This document shows positions 6,593 through 12,246 of a stretch of DNA of 15,433 bases, one piece after another. The position numbers were made by a program, and so were the translations under genes. Within the stretch, counting starts at the first letter, position 1; each line of letters begins with the position of its first letter. This DNA is from Ruminococcus_C sp963590855 (GTDB taxonomy: Bacteria; Bacillota; Clostridia; Oscillospirales; Ruminococcaceae): positions 1 to 15,433 of the forward strand of contig CAVAQT010000041.1 in NCBI GenBank assembly GCA_963590855.1, read 5' to 3'. The notes below the pieces were generated by a model. It worked only from the letters and a program-made list of their open reading frames with translations, was not told the DNA's origin and did not search any database.

Positions 6593-7879
6593 TTAGTCCT
6601 GCGGACGGATGCAGTCCGTGAACATATAACGCTGCAGCGGTTCCGGAATGCGGACAGAACCGTCCTCATTCAGGTTGTTCTCCAGGAATGCGATGAGCAT
6701 ACGGGGCGGTGCAACAACGGTGTTGTTCAGGGTGTGCGCAAAATACTTGCTGCCGTCCTTGCCCTTGATGCGGATGCCCAGACGTCTTGCCTGTGCGTCG
6801 CCCAGGTTGGAGCAGCTGCCCACCTCGAAGTACTTCTTCTGACGGGGAGACCATGCCTCAACGTCCAGGCTCTTCACCTTCAGGTCAGCCAGGTCGCCGG
6901 AGCAACACTCCAGAGTGCGTACCGGAATATCCAGGCTGCGGAAGAACTCGACGGTATAGCCGTACATCTTGTGGAACCAGTCCATGCTCTCCTCCGGCTT
7001 GCAGACCACGATCATTTCCTGCTTCTCGAACTGGTGGATGCGGTAAACGCCGCGCTCTTCGATGCCGTGCGCGCCCACTTCCTTCCGGAAGCACGGAGAA
7101 TAGCTGGTCAGTGTCTGGGGCAGCTTTTCCTCCGGCAGAATGGTGTCGATGAACTTGCCGATCATGGAGTGCTCGCTGGTCCCGATGAGGTACAGATCCT
7201 CACCCTCGATCTTGTACATCATGCCTTCCATTTCCGCAAAGGACATTACGCCGGTCACCACATTGCTGCGGATCATAAACGGCGGAATGTAGTAGGTGAA
7301 GCCCTTGTTGATCATGAAGTCACGGGCATATGCCAGGATGGAAGAGTGCAGCCGTGCAATATCGCCGCACAGATAGTAGAAGCCGTTGCCGCTGGTGTCG
7401 CGGGCAGCGTCGATGTCGATGCCGTTCAGCTTTTCCATGATGTCTACATGATAGGGCACTTCAAAGTCCGGTACGACCGGCTCGCCGAAGCGCTCTACTT
7501 CTACGTTTTCGGAATCGTCCTTGCCGATGGGCACAGAGTCGTCAATGAAGTTCGGGATCACCAGCATGATCTCGCGGATGCGTGCAGACAGCTCGGACTC
7601 AGCCTTTTCCAGTTCCTCCAGCTTTGTGCCGATCTCGCCCACTTCTGCCTTGACTGCCTCAGCCTCTTCCTTTTTGCCCTGTCCCATAAGCGCGCCGATC
7701 TTCTTGCTGATGGACTTCCGCTGGCTGCGGAGTTCGTCGCCCTGCACCTTGGCTGCGCGGAATTTCTGATCCAGTTCCACAACCTCGTCTACCAGCGGCA
7801 GCTTGTCGTCCTGAAACTTCTTGCGGATGTTTTCCTTGACTTTTTCCGGGTCATTCCGGATCCATTTCATATCGATCAT
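6593..7879 (-). CDS. serS: Seryl-tRNA synthetase
   Basis: This cytoplasmic class II synthetase charges tRNA-Ser (and the selenocysteine tRNA where present) with serine using ATP. The protein has 428 residues. The N-terminal antiparallel coiled-coil arm that grips the tRNA variable arm spans about residues 30-105, with KISKKIG and Glu/Lys-rich helices. The catalytic domain has the TSE serine-binding loop at 234-236, motif 2 with FRKEVGAHG (264-272) and RIHQFEKQEM, the conserved FEVGSCSNLGD, and motif 3 around Arg393 (PPRMLIAFLENN). Motif 3 differs from the common GLAVGRTLVAILE form but keeps the key Arg. GGAAGG sits 8 nt before the ATG. The gene follows parB on the same strand with a 156-nt gap that contains no visible T-box leader; a 16-bp inverted repeat lies just before the ribosome binding site. 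It may be read partly from the parA-parB promoter. Confidence 0.95.
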   Translation of the reverse strand: MIDMKWIRNDPEKVKENIRKKFQDDKLPLVDEVVELDQKFRAAKVQGDELRSQRKSISKKIGALMGQGKKEEAEAVKAEVGEIGTKLEELEKAESELSARIREIMLVIPNFIDDSVPIGKDDSENVEVERFGEPVVPDFEVPYHVDIMEKLNGIDIDAARDTSGNGFYYLCGDIARLHSSILAYARDFMINKGFTYYIPPFMIRSNVVTGVMSFAEMEGMMYKIEGEDLYLIGTSEHSMIGKFIDTILPEEKLPQTLTSYSPCFRKEVGAHGIEERGVYRIHQFEKQEMIVVCKPEESMDWFHKMYGYTVEFFRSLDIPVRTLECCSGDLADLKVKSLDVEAWSPRQKKYFEVGSCSNLGDAQARRLGIRIKGKDGSKYFAHTLNNTVVAPPRMLIAFLENNLNEDGSVRIPEPLQRYMFTDCIRPQD

Positions 7880-7902
7880 GATTTTTTCCTTCCTTTATCT
7901 TA

Positions 7903-7918
7903 TGTGGGATGTCCCACA
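7903..7918. promoter_or_regulatory. 16-bp inverted repeat in the serS leader
   Basis: TGTGGGA and TCCCACA flank the two bases TG. The site begins 24 nt upstream of the serS start codon, directly next to its ribosome binding site. The perfect 7-bp arms could be an operator or an RNA hairpin. I do not recognise the binding protein. Confidence 0.45.
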
Positions 7919-7930
7919 AGATTACAGATC

Positions 7931-7954
7931 GTAGGGGCGAACATCGTTCGCCCG
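7931..7954. repeat. Isolated 24-nt palindromic repeat
   Basis: This has the same GGGCGAAC/GTTCGCCC palindrome with loop ATC as the copies at 2836-2859, 3215-3238, 3435-3458 and 3659-3682. It stands alone here in the parB-serS gap, without the long unit attached, which shows that the palindrome can spread by itself. Confidence 0.85.
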
Positions 7955-8017
7955 CAGCTGCAATATTGTTCGGGGGATACGGCTCGCCGTCCTGCACATT
8001 TGGTGACAGGCAAGCCC

Positions 8018-8033
8018 TGTTTCACATGAAACC
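8018..8033. promoter_or_regulatory. parS site 2, just after parB
   Basis: TGTTTCACATGAAACC is the same as the site at 5220-5235 except for the last base. It lies 2 nt beyond the parB stop codon. There is no U tract next to it, so unlike the site at 9890 it does not look like a terminator. Confidence 0.8.
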
Positions 8034-8035
8034 TT

Positions 8036-8872
8036 TCATTCCTTGGTCAGCTTCTGCGCCAGTGCAGACAGGTCGTCCTTGTCGTAAAACTCCAGGACTA
8101 ACGAGCCCTTGTGCTTTCCGGCGGTGACAGTCACGCGCCGTCCCAGGCGGCTCTCCAGGCTGATCTCGATCTCCTTATAGAAGCTGTCCTTGCGGGAAAA
8201 CTGCGGCGCTTTTCCTTGCTTTTCGGATTCCGCCGCGATCTTTTCCACCGCCCGGACAGTCAGCTTTCCCTCTGCGGCTTTTTCCGCCGTTTCGGTCAGC
8301 AGCTTTTCGTCTGCAATGCCTAGCAGCGCCCGTGCGTGTCCGGCGCTCAGATCGCCGTCCTCCACCAGGTTCTTGACCTGCTGAGGCAGCTTCAGTAGCC
8401 GCAGGGAGTTCGCCACCGCGCTCCGGGATTTTCCCACGCGCTTCGCCACTTCCTCCTGGGTGAGGTGAAATGTGTCCATCAGCTGCGCATAGGCGCCTGC
8501 CTCTTCCACCGGGTTCAGATCCTCCCGCTGGAGGTTCTCGATGAGGGCGATGGCCATGGTCTCCTCGTCGGACAGTTCCCGGATCACCACCGGCACTTCA
8601 TCCATGCCCAGCATCCGGGCAGCACGCCACCGGCGCTCACCGGCGACGATCTGATAATTCAGCCCCAGCGGACGCACCAGAATGGGCTGTATCATGCCAT
8701 ATTGCTGAATGGAGTCCGCCAGTGTCTGGATCGCTTCGTCGCTGAACTGCTTCCGGGGCTGATCCCGGTTTGGCTCTAACTCTGAGACGCGCAGCGTCTT
8801 TTTCACCTGTACATCGGATGCATTTTCGTCATAGAGAAAATCCAGTCCGCTGCCCAGTCCGCCGATCGTCAT
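8036..8872 (-). CDS. parB: Chromosome partitioning protein ParB (Spo0J type)
   Basis: ParB binds parS, hydrolyses CTP to open and close as a sliding DNA clamp, recruits SMC and stimulates ParA to move the origins apart. The protein has 278 residues. Its N-terminal ParA-contact peptide is followed by the CTP-binding domain with GERRWRAA at 78-85 and ENLQRED at 112-118. The helix-turn-helix region lies at about 138-162 with GKSRSAVANSLRLLKL. The C-terminal dimerisation domain lies at about 215-278. Positions that separate ParB from Noc in this family are of the ParB kind: Arg150 (SRS), Ser156 and Gly178 (SAGHARALL). The N-terminal peptide MTIGGLGSGLDFLYDEN lacks the usual Lys or Arg (see findings). 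The start overlaps the parA stop as ATGA. Three parS sites lie within 5 kb. The promoter is the one upstream of parA. Confidence 0.95.
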   Translation of the reverse strand: MTIGGLGSGLDFLYDENASDVQVKKTLRVSELEPNRDQPRKQFSDEAIQTLADSIQQYGMIQPILVRPLGLNYQIVAGERRWRAARMLGMDEVPVVIRELSDEETMAIALIENLQREDLNPVEEAGAYAQLMDTFHLTQEEVAKRVGKSRSAVANSLRLLKLPQQVKNLVEDGDLSAGHARALLGIADEKLLTETAEKAAEGKLTVRAVEKIAAESEKQGKAPQFSRKDSFYKEIEISLESRLGRRVTVTAGKHKGSLVLEFYDKDDLSALAQKLTKE

Positions 8873-9690
8873 TGGTCATCACGCTCCCTCTTTCTGCCGA
8901 ATGACAGCATCCGGCGCTTTTTCTCCGGCGGCTTTTCGCCCAGGATCTCCGACCCCAGGAGCATGTACGCCTCTGCGCCTCTGGACATGCGGTCATAGTA
9001 CATGACCGGCTTGCCGTGGCTGGGCGCTTCGGAAAGGCGGACATTCCGGGGGATCTTGGTTTGAAACACTTTCCCCGGGAAATACTTCTTGACCTCTTCC
9101 TCCACCTGCCGGGATACGTTGAGCCGCTGGTCGAACATGACGAACAGGATGCCGCAGATATCCAGGTTGGGGTTATAGTTGCTGCGCACCACCTTGATGG
9201 TGTTGGTCAGCTGTGACAGTCCCTCCAGGGCGTAGAACTCCGCCAGCATGGGGATAATGAGCTGATCTGCCGCCACCAGGCCGTTGATGGTCAGAAGCCC
9301 CAGCGCCGGCGGACAGTCGATGAGGATGTAGTCATAGTCCAGCTTGCAGGTCAGGATCTGCATTTTCAGCCGGTTCATGCGGTTGTCCATGGCGGACAGC
9401 TCCAGCTCTGCGCCGGCGAGGGTATTCTTTGCCGGAAGCAGGCTGACGTTTTCAAAGTCCGTGCGGACGATTGCTTCCTGAATGCTGCATTTTCCGGCGA
9501 GCACCTCATACGATGAAGCGCGGAGCATTTTTTTCTTGATGCCGAGACCAGTGGTGGTATTGCCCTGGGGGTCGATGTCCACGCAGAGAACGCGCTTGCC
9601 CCGGGAGCCGAAATATGCGCCGAGGTTCACCACAGTGGTGGATTTTCCCACGCCGCCCTTCTGGTTGGCAACTGCATACACCATACTCAC
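8869..9690 (-). CDS. parA: Chromosome partitioning ATPase ParA (Soj)
   Basis: ParA is a deviant Walker-type ATPase that binds the nucleoid as an ATP dimer; ParB-parS complexes trigger hydrolysis and follow the gradient. In some Bacillota it also controls DnaA. From the chosen start the protein has 273 residues, with the deviant Walker A KGGVGKST at 11-18, the VDIDPQGNTTT loop, Walker B in DYDYILIDCPPALG, and the later RLSEAPSHGKPV motif. I chose GTG 9690 because AGGAAG lies 7 nt upstream and the resulting start MSMVYAVANQKGG has the usual family spacing; ATG 9708, with GGAG 7 nt upstream, would add six residues and cannot be excluded. The C-terminus carries a basic extension of about 20 residues (KKRRMLSFGRKRER) beyond the usual Soj end. 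It overlaps parB by 4 nt. A sigma-A type promoter lies at 9816-9844. Confidence 0.95.
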   Translation of the reverse strand: MSMVYAVANQKGGVGKSTTVVNLGAYFGSRGKRVLCVDIDPQGNTTTGLGIKKKMLRASSYEVLAGKCSIQEAIVRTDFENVSLLPAKNTLAGAELELSAMDNRMNRLKMQILTCKLDYDYILIDCPPALGLLTINGLVAADQLIIPMLAEFYALEGLSQLTNTIKVVRSNYNPNLDICGILFVMFDQRLNVSRQVEEEVKKYFPGKVFQTKIPRNVRLSEAPSHGKPVMYYDRMSRGAEAYMLLGSEILGEKPPEKKRRMLSFGRKRERDDQ

Positions 9691-9815
9691 GCTGTTTCTT
9701 CCTTTCATGGGGTATCTCCGAACGCATCGGAAATACGCCGTATTTCATCAGTTGTGCGCCTTCGTGCCCGATGCAGATGCGCATCCGGCAGGACTTCGTG
9801 CACAAATACGTTTTT

Positions 9816-9844
9816 ATTATAGCACGATTCCGGGAAAATGTAAA
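9816..9844 (-). promoter_or_regulatory. Promoter of parA-parB
   Basis: On the minus strand TTTACA (9844-9839), a 17-nt spacer and TATAAT (9821-9816) form a nearly ideal housekeeping promoter. The start point would be near 9808, giving a leader of about 115 nt before parA. The spacer contains TTTTCCCGGAA, which resembles part of the Noc-binding sequence. The promoter lies just downstream of the terminator/parS hairpin that closes the noc transcript. Confidence 0.85.
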
Positions 9845-9874
9845 GGGTTCGGCATTGATTTTTTTGGCATTTGC

Positions 9875-9913
9875 AAAAAAACGCCGGAATGTTTCATGTG
9901 AAACATTCCGGCG
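9875..9913 (-). terminator. Intrinsic terminator of noc that contains a parS site
   Basis: Positions 9882-9913 form a 32-bp inverted repeat with perfect 15-bp arms (CGCCGGAATGTTTCA and its complement) around two bases. On the minus strand a T7 run (9881-9875) follows directly. It ends about 60 nt after the noc stop codon and lies before the parA promoter, exactly where a noc terminator is expected. The inner 16 bp of the stem are parS. Confidence 0.85.
9890..9905. promoter_or_regulatory. parS site 3, within the noc terminator stem
   Basis: TGTTTCATGTGAAACA matches the Bacillota parS consensus with one central change. Flanking CGCCGGAA and TTCCGGCG extend the symmetry to 32 bp. It lies between noc and the parA promoter. 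Confidence 0.88.
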
Positions 9914-9972
9914 CTGCGCCTGCCTGTCCATAGGCGGTCAGATGTTCAAAATAAAAGTGGATGCCTTTCGGG

Positions 9973-10797
9973 TCACCGCTTTTCCGCGGTCGCCATGGGG
10001 ATGCGCACCCGGTACTCGATATAGTCCTCGCGCTGGATCTTCTGGGAGTCTGCCGCGATGCCTGCCGCCTGCATGGTCTCCACCGCCTTGGTAATGGTAT
10101 TCACGAAAATGCGCACATTCTGGAACACCTTGCTCCGCTTTTTATAGCTGTTCTGGACGCGTTTCTGCCCGATGACCTCTTCTACGGCGGCTTCTGTCTT
10201 TTCCACGTTCAGATTTTGCTTCACCACCTTTTCCAGGATCGCCAGGCGTTCCGCCGGGGCGGCCAGCCGCAGCAGCGCTCTGGCGTGGCGCTCCGTCAGG
10301 TTGTACTTCATAATGACCTCGCGCTCGTCCGCCGTCAGCCGCAGCAGGCGCAGCTTGTTGGCGATGGTGCTCTGGGCTTTTCCCAGCTTCGCCGCCGCGT
10401 CCTCCTGAGTCATGCCGTAGTAGGTGATGAGCTTTTCGATGGCGCTCGCCTCGTCGAAAAAAGAGAGATCCTGCCGCTGGATGTTCTCCACCAGTGCCAT
10501 AATGGCGGAGTTCCGGGAACTGATGTCCAGGATGATGCAGGGCACTGCCCGAAGCCCTGCCAGCTTTGCCGCCCGGAGCCGCCGCTCGCCGGCGATAAGC
10601 TCATAGCGGTTTTCGCCCCGGCGCACCGTCAGCGGCTGTAAAATACCGTTTTGGAGAATGCTGTCCGCCAGGGATTGGATGTCCGCGATGTCAAACTCGC
10701 TGCGTGGCTGGTGGGGATTGGGACGGATCTCGCTGATGTCTACCTCTACCACCCGGTTGATGGGCTTTTCCTTTGTAAATGTTAAAAATCCTGCCAT
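9973..10797 (-). CDS. noc: Noc-type ParB paralogue (nucleoid occlusion protein)
   Basis: Noc is a ParB relative that binds its own sites across the chromosome, spreads by CTP-gated clamping, and in Bacillus ties DNA to the membrane to keep the division septum off the nucleoid. The 274-residue protein has the CTP motif GERRLRAA at 70-77, ENIQRQD at 104-110, and the helix-turn-helix GKAQSTIANKLRLLRL near 139-154. The specificity positions are Noc-like: Gln142, Lys148 and Arg170 (in LTERHARALL), against Arg, Ser and Gly in the neighbouring ParB. The C-terminal part, with RIFVNTITKAVETMQAAGI and YIEYRVRIP, also follows Noc. The segment before the ParB domain is very short (MAGFLTFTKEK), so a full Bacillus-type membrane helix is not evident. 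GAGGAAG is 9 nt before the ATG. It has its own promoter and a terminator downstream. A second spo0J-like ParB is the alternative. Confidence 0.85.
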   Translation of the reverse strand: MAGFLTFTKEKPINRVVEVDISEIRPNPHQPRSEFDIADIQSLADSILQNGILQPLTVRRGENRYELIAGERRLRAAKLAGLRAVPCIILDISSRNSAIMALVENIQRQDLSFFDEASAIEKLITYYGMTQEDAAAKLGKAQSTIANKLRLLRLTADEREVIMKYNLTERHARALLRLAAPAERLAILEKVVKQNLNVEKTEAAVEEVIGQKRVQNSYKKRSKVFQNVRIFVNTITKAVETMQAAGIAADSQKIQREDYIEYRVRIPMATAEKR

Positions 10798-10847
10798 GTT
10801 GCTGTACTTCCTCTCTATGTATTTCTATGGGAGTGATCCATATCCCT

Positions 10848-10856
10848 ATTGTAGCA
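10848..10856 (-). promoter_or_regulatory. Extended -10 promoter of noc
   Basis: On the minus strand TGCTACAAT gives an extended -10 (TGn plus TACAAT) about 50 nt before the noc start codon. No convincing -35 hexamer is present at 16-18 nt. ATTTCCCG, half of a Noc-binding sequence, lies at 10868-10861, inside the region RNA polymerase would cover. Confidence 0.5.
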
Positions 10857-11081
10857 GATTCGGGAAATGATTGCCACCCAAAAAATCCGCCTGTTTCGGG
10901 CATTTTCTCCGCTTCATCCGGAAATAACGCCGCCGGGCGACACCATTTCCCGAAGATGAGACAGGATTTGCAGGGGAATGCTGTCGGGGACTGCGATATT
11001 TTTTTCGGCGGCGCTTCGGCGGTTTAGGTGCGCCGTTGGTGCTGACTCCATGAAAATGTTGTGAAAAATGCAAAAAAAAGC
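10857..11081. other. Intergenic region between the divergent noc and zinc-ribbon promoters
   Basis: I see no gene here. It holds inverted ATTTCCCG half-sites at 10861-10868 and 10945-10952, and a weak stem CGGCGC/GCGCCG (11009-11014 and 11030-11035) after a T-rich run. There is no cluster of DnaA boxes and no tRNA. An unannotated small RNA cannot be excluded. Confidence 0.4.
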
Positions 11082-11110
11082 TTGCATGATATCTGAAAAT
11101 ATAGTATAAT
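11082..11110 (+). promoter_or_regulatory. Promoter of the zinc-ribbon operon
   Basis: TTGCAT (11082-11087), a 17-nt spacer and TATAAT (11105-11110) form a strong housekeeping-type promoter. Transcription would begin near 11117 and leave a leader of about 64 nt before the first gene. No comparable promoter stands out before the next three genes, which supports one operon. Confidence 0.85.
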
Positions 11111-11180
11111 GTATCATAAGGCTCTGGAAACAATTTCACGAGCACCGAAACATCCCTTTTTAGAAAGTGAGGAAACCGTT

Positions 11181-12182
11181 ATGTCTTTTTTTGATAAACT
11201 TGGAAAAACCATCAGTGACACCACTCACACCGTTGTGGAGAAAACCAAGTCCTCTACCGACACCATTCGCCTGAATGGTCTCATCAATGACGAGGAGAAG
11301 AACATCAACACCGCCTATCTGAACATGGGCAAAAAGTACGCAGAGCTGCACACCGACAGTGCAGAGCCGGAATTTCAGGAATTTCTAGATGCCATCGCTG
11401 CCAGCCAGAGCAAGATCGAGGAATACCGGGAGCAGATCCGCCGGAACAAGCACCAGCTGATCTGTCAGAGCTGCGGCGCAGAGATCCCGGAGGCTGTGCT
11501 GTTCTGCACCAAGTGCGGCGCAGAAAATCCGGTGGGCAAGCGCCTTGCAGAAGAGCGCGCCGCCAAGGAAGCCGCAGAGCGTGCGGAACGGGAGGCACAG
11601 GAAGCTGCACGTCAGGCGGCAGCCCAGCAGGCAGCGGCACAGCAGGCTGCACCGGGATATGCCCAGCAGCCCGCAGGCGGCGCAGAGGTCTGCCCGGCAT
11701 GCGGCAAGCCCCGTATGGCAGGTGCGATGTTCTGTACCTTCTGCGGAAACCGTTTCGTTGCAGCAGAGCCTGCACCTGCACCTGCTCCGGCAGTGGTGAC
11801 ACCGGCTCCGGCAGAAGCCCCGGCAGCACAGCCGGCTGAGCCGGAAGTCATTACCGCACCGGCGGCAGAAGAGCCCCCGGTCATCCCGGCACCGGCAGCT
11901 GACCCCATGCCGGCTGCTGTTCCGGAAGAGACTGCGCCGGAGACTCCGGCTGTTCCGGAGCGCCTTTGCCCCAACTGCGGCAAGCACGTCCCGGAGCACA
12001 ATAAGTTCTGCACTTCCTGCGGTACAAAGGTGGAGGACGAAGCGCCTGCTGTGACAGAAGCCGTCACGGCAGCCGCCCCGGAAGCACCGTCCGCTCCGGA
12101 GCGCATCTGCCCCAACTGCGGCAAACCCGTTCCGGCGCAGAATAAGTTCTGCACTAGCTGCGGTACAAAAGTAGAGGATTAA
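11181..12182 (+). CDS. Soluble protein with four zinc ribbons and an N-terminal helical domain
   Basis: This is a protein of 333 residues without a membrane segment. Residues 1-90 form a helical, partly coiled-coil domain (MSFFDKLGKTISDTT onward) of a kind often seen at the start of clostridial zinc-ribbon proteins. Four CxxC...CxxC zinc ribbons follow: Cys95/98/109/112, Cys171/174/185/188, Cys263/266/277/280 and Cys310/313/324/327. A charged Ala/Glu/Arg/Gln helix (about 117-155) links ribbons 1 and 2, and an Ala/Pro/Glu-rich disordered linker joins ribbons 2 and 3. Ribbons 3 and 4 come from a recent 86-bp duplication. The start at 11181 is supported by GTGAGG 8-10 nt upstream; longer frames upstream cross the promoter. 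It heads a four-gene run with membrane proteins, so a scaffold or adaptor for those proteins is plausible, but no function is established. I do not recognise a named family beyond zinc-ribbon domain-containing protein. Confidence 0.88.
   Translation: MSFFDKLGKTISDTTHTVVEKTKSSTDTIRLNGLINDEEKNINTAYLNMGKKYAELHTDSAEPEFQEFLDAIAASQSKIEEYREQIRRNKHQLICQSCGAEIPEAVLFCTKCGAENPVGKRLAEERAAKEAAERAEREAQEAARQAAAQQAAAQQAAPGYAQQPAGGAEVCPACGKPRMAGAMFCTFCGNRFVAAEPAPAPAPAVVTPAPAEAPAAQPAEPEVITAPAAEEPPVIPAPAADPMPAAVPEETAPETPAVPERLCPNCGKHVPEHNKFCTSCGTKVEDEAPAVTEAVTAAAPEAPSAPERICPNCGKPVPAQNKFCTSCGTKVED
11952..12037 (+). repeat. Intragenic direct repeat, first copy (zinc ribbon 3)
   Basis: This 86-bp segment, encoding PERLCPNCGKHVPEHNKFC and the rest of the ribbon, is repeated without length change at 12093-12178. 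The copies share CCCCAACTGCGGCAA and AATAAGTTCTGCACT. Confidence 0.85.
12093..12178 (+). repeat. Intragenic direct repeat, second copy (zinc ribbon 4)
   Basis: This is the second 86-bp copy, encoding PERICPNCGKPVPAQNKFC and the rest of the ribbon. The copies differ by about a dozen bases, many of them silent, so both ribbons are kept under selection. Confidence 0.85.
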
Positions 12183-12189
12183 AGAATGC

Positions 12190-12215
12190 GCGGCGGAACG
12201 CGGTTCTGCCGCCGC
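12190..12215 (+). other. GC-rich intergenic hairpin between zinc-ribbon genes 1 and 2
   Basis: GCGGCGGAAC pairs with GTT plus CCGCCGC around GCG, with CTG bulged on the 3' side. No U tract follows, so it is not a normal terminator. It may protect or process the operon mRNA and so set different levels of the first protein and the membrane proteins. Confidence 0.4.
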
Positions 12216-12246
12216 ACAGAAACTATGACATAAGGAGAATACTTTG

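Noticed and set aside
6515..8029. Plus-strand open frame of about 500 codons opposite serS
   Set aside because: It runs through the terminator hairpin and shadows serS, which has all class II synthetase motifs.
7880..8035. T-box riboswitch for serS
   Set aside because: The gap is only 156 nt and contains no T-box sequence or antiterminator/terminator pair; a palindromic repeat and a parS fill it.
10798..11081. Origin of replication between noc and the zinc-ribbon operon
   Set aside because: No cluster of TTATCCACA boxes and no AT-rich unwinding region is visible here or elsewhere in the window. The origin is probably near but outside.
11109..11180. Longer start for the four-ribbon protein
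   Set aside because: The upstream ATG overlaps the -10 element TATAAT, and the proper ribosome binding site is in front of 11181.
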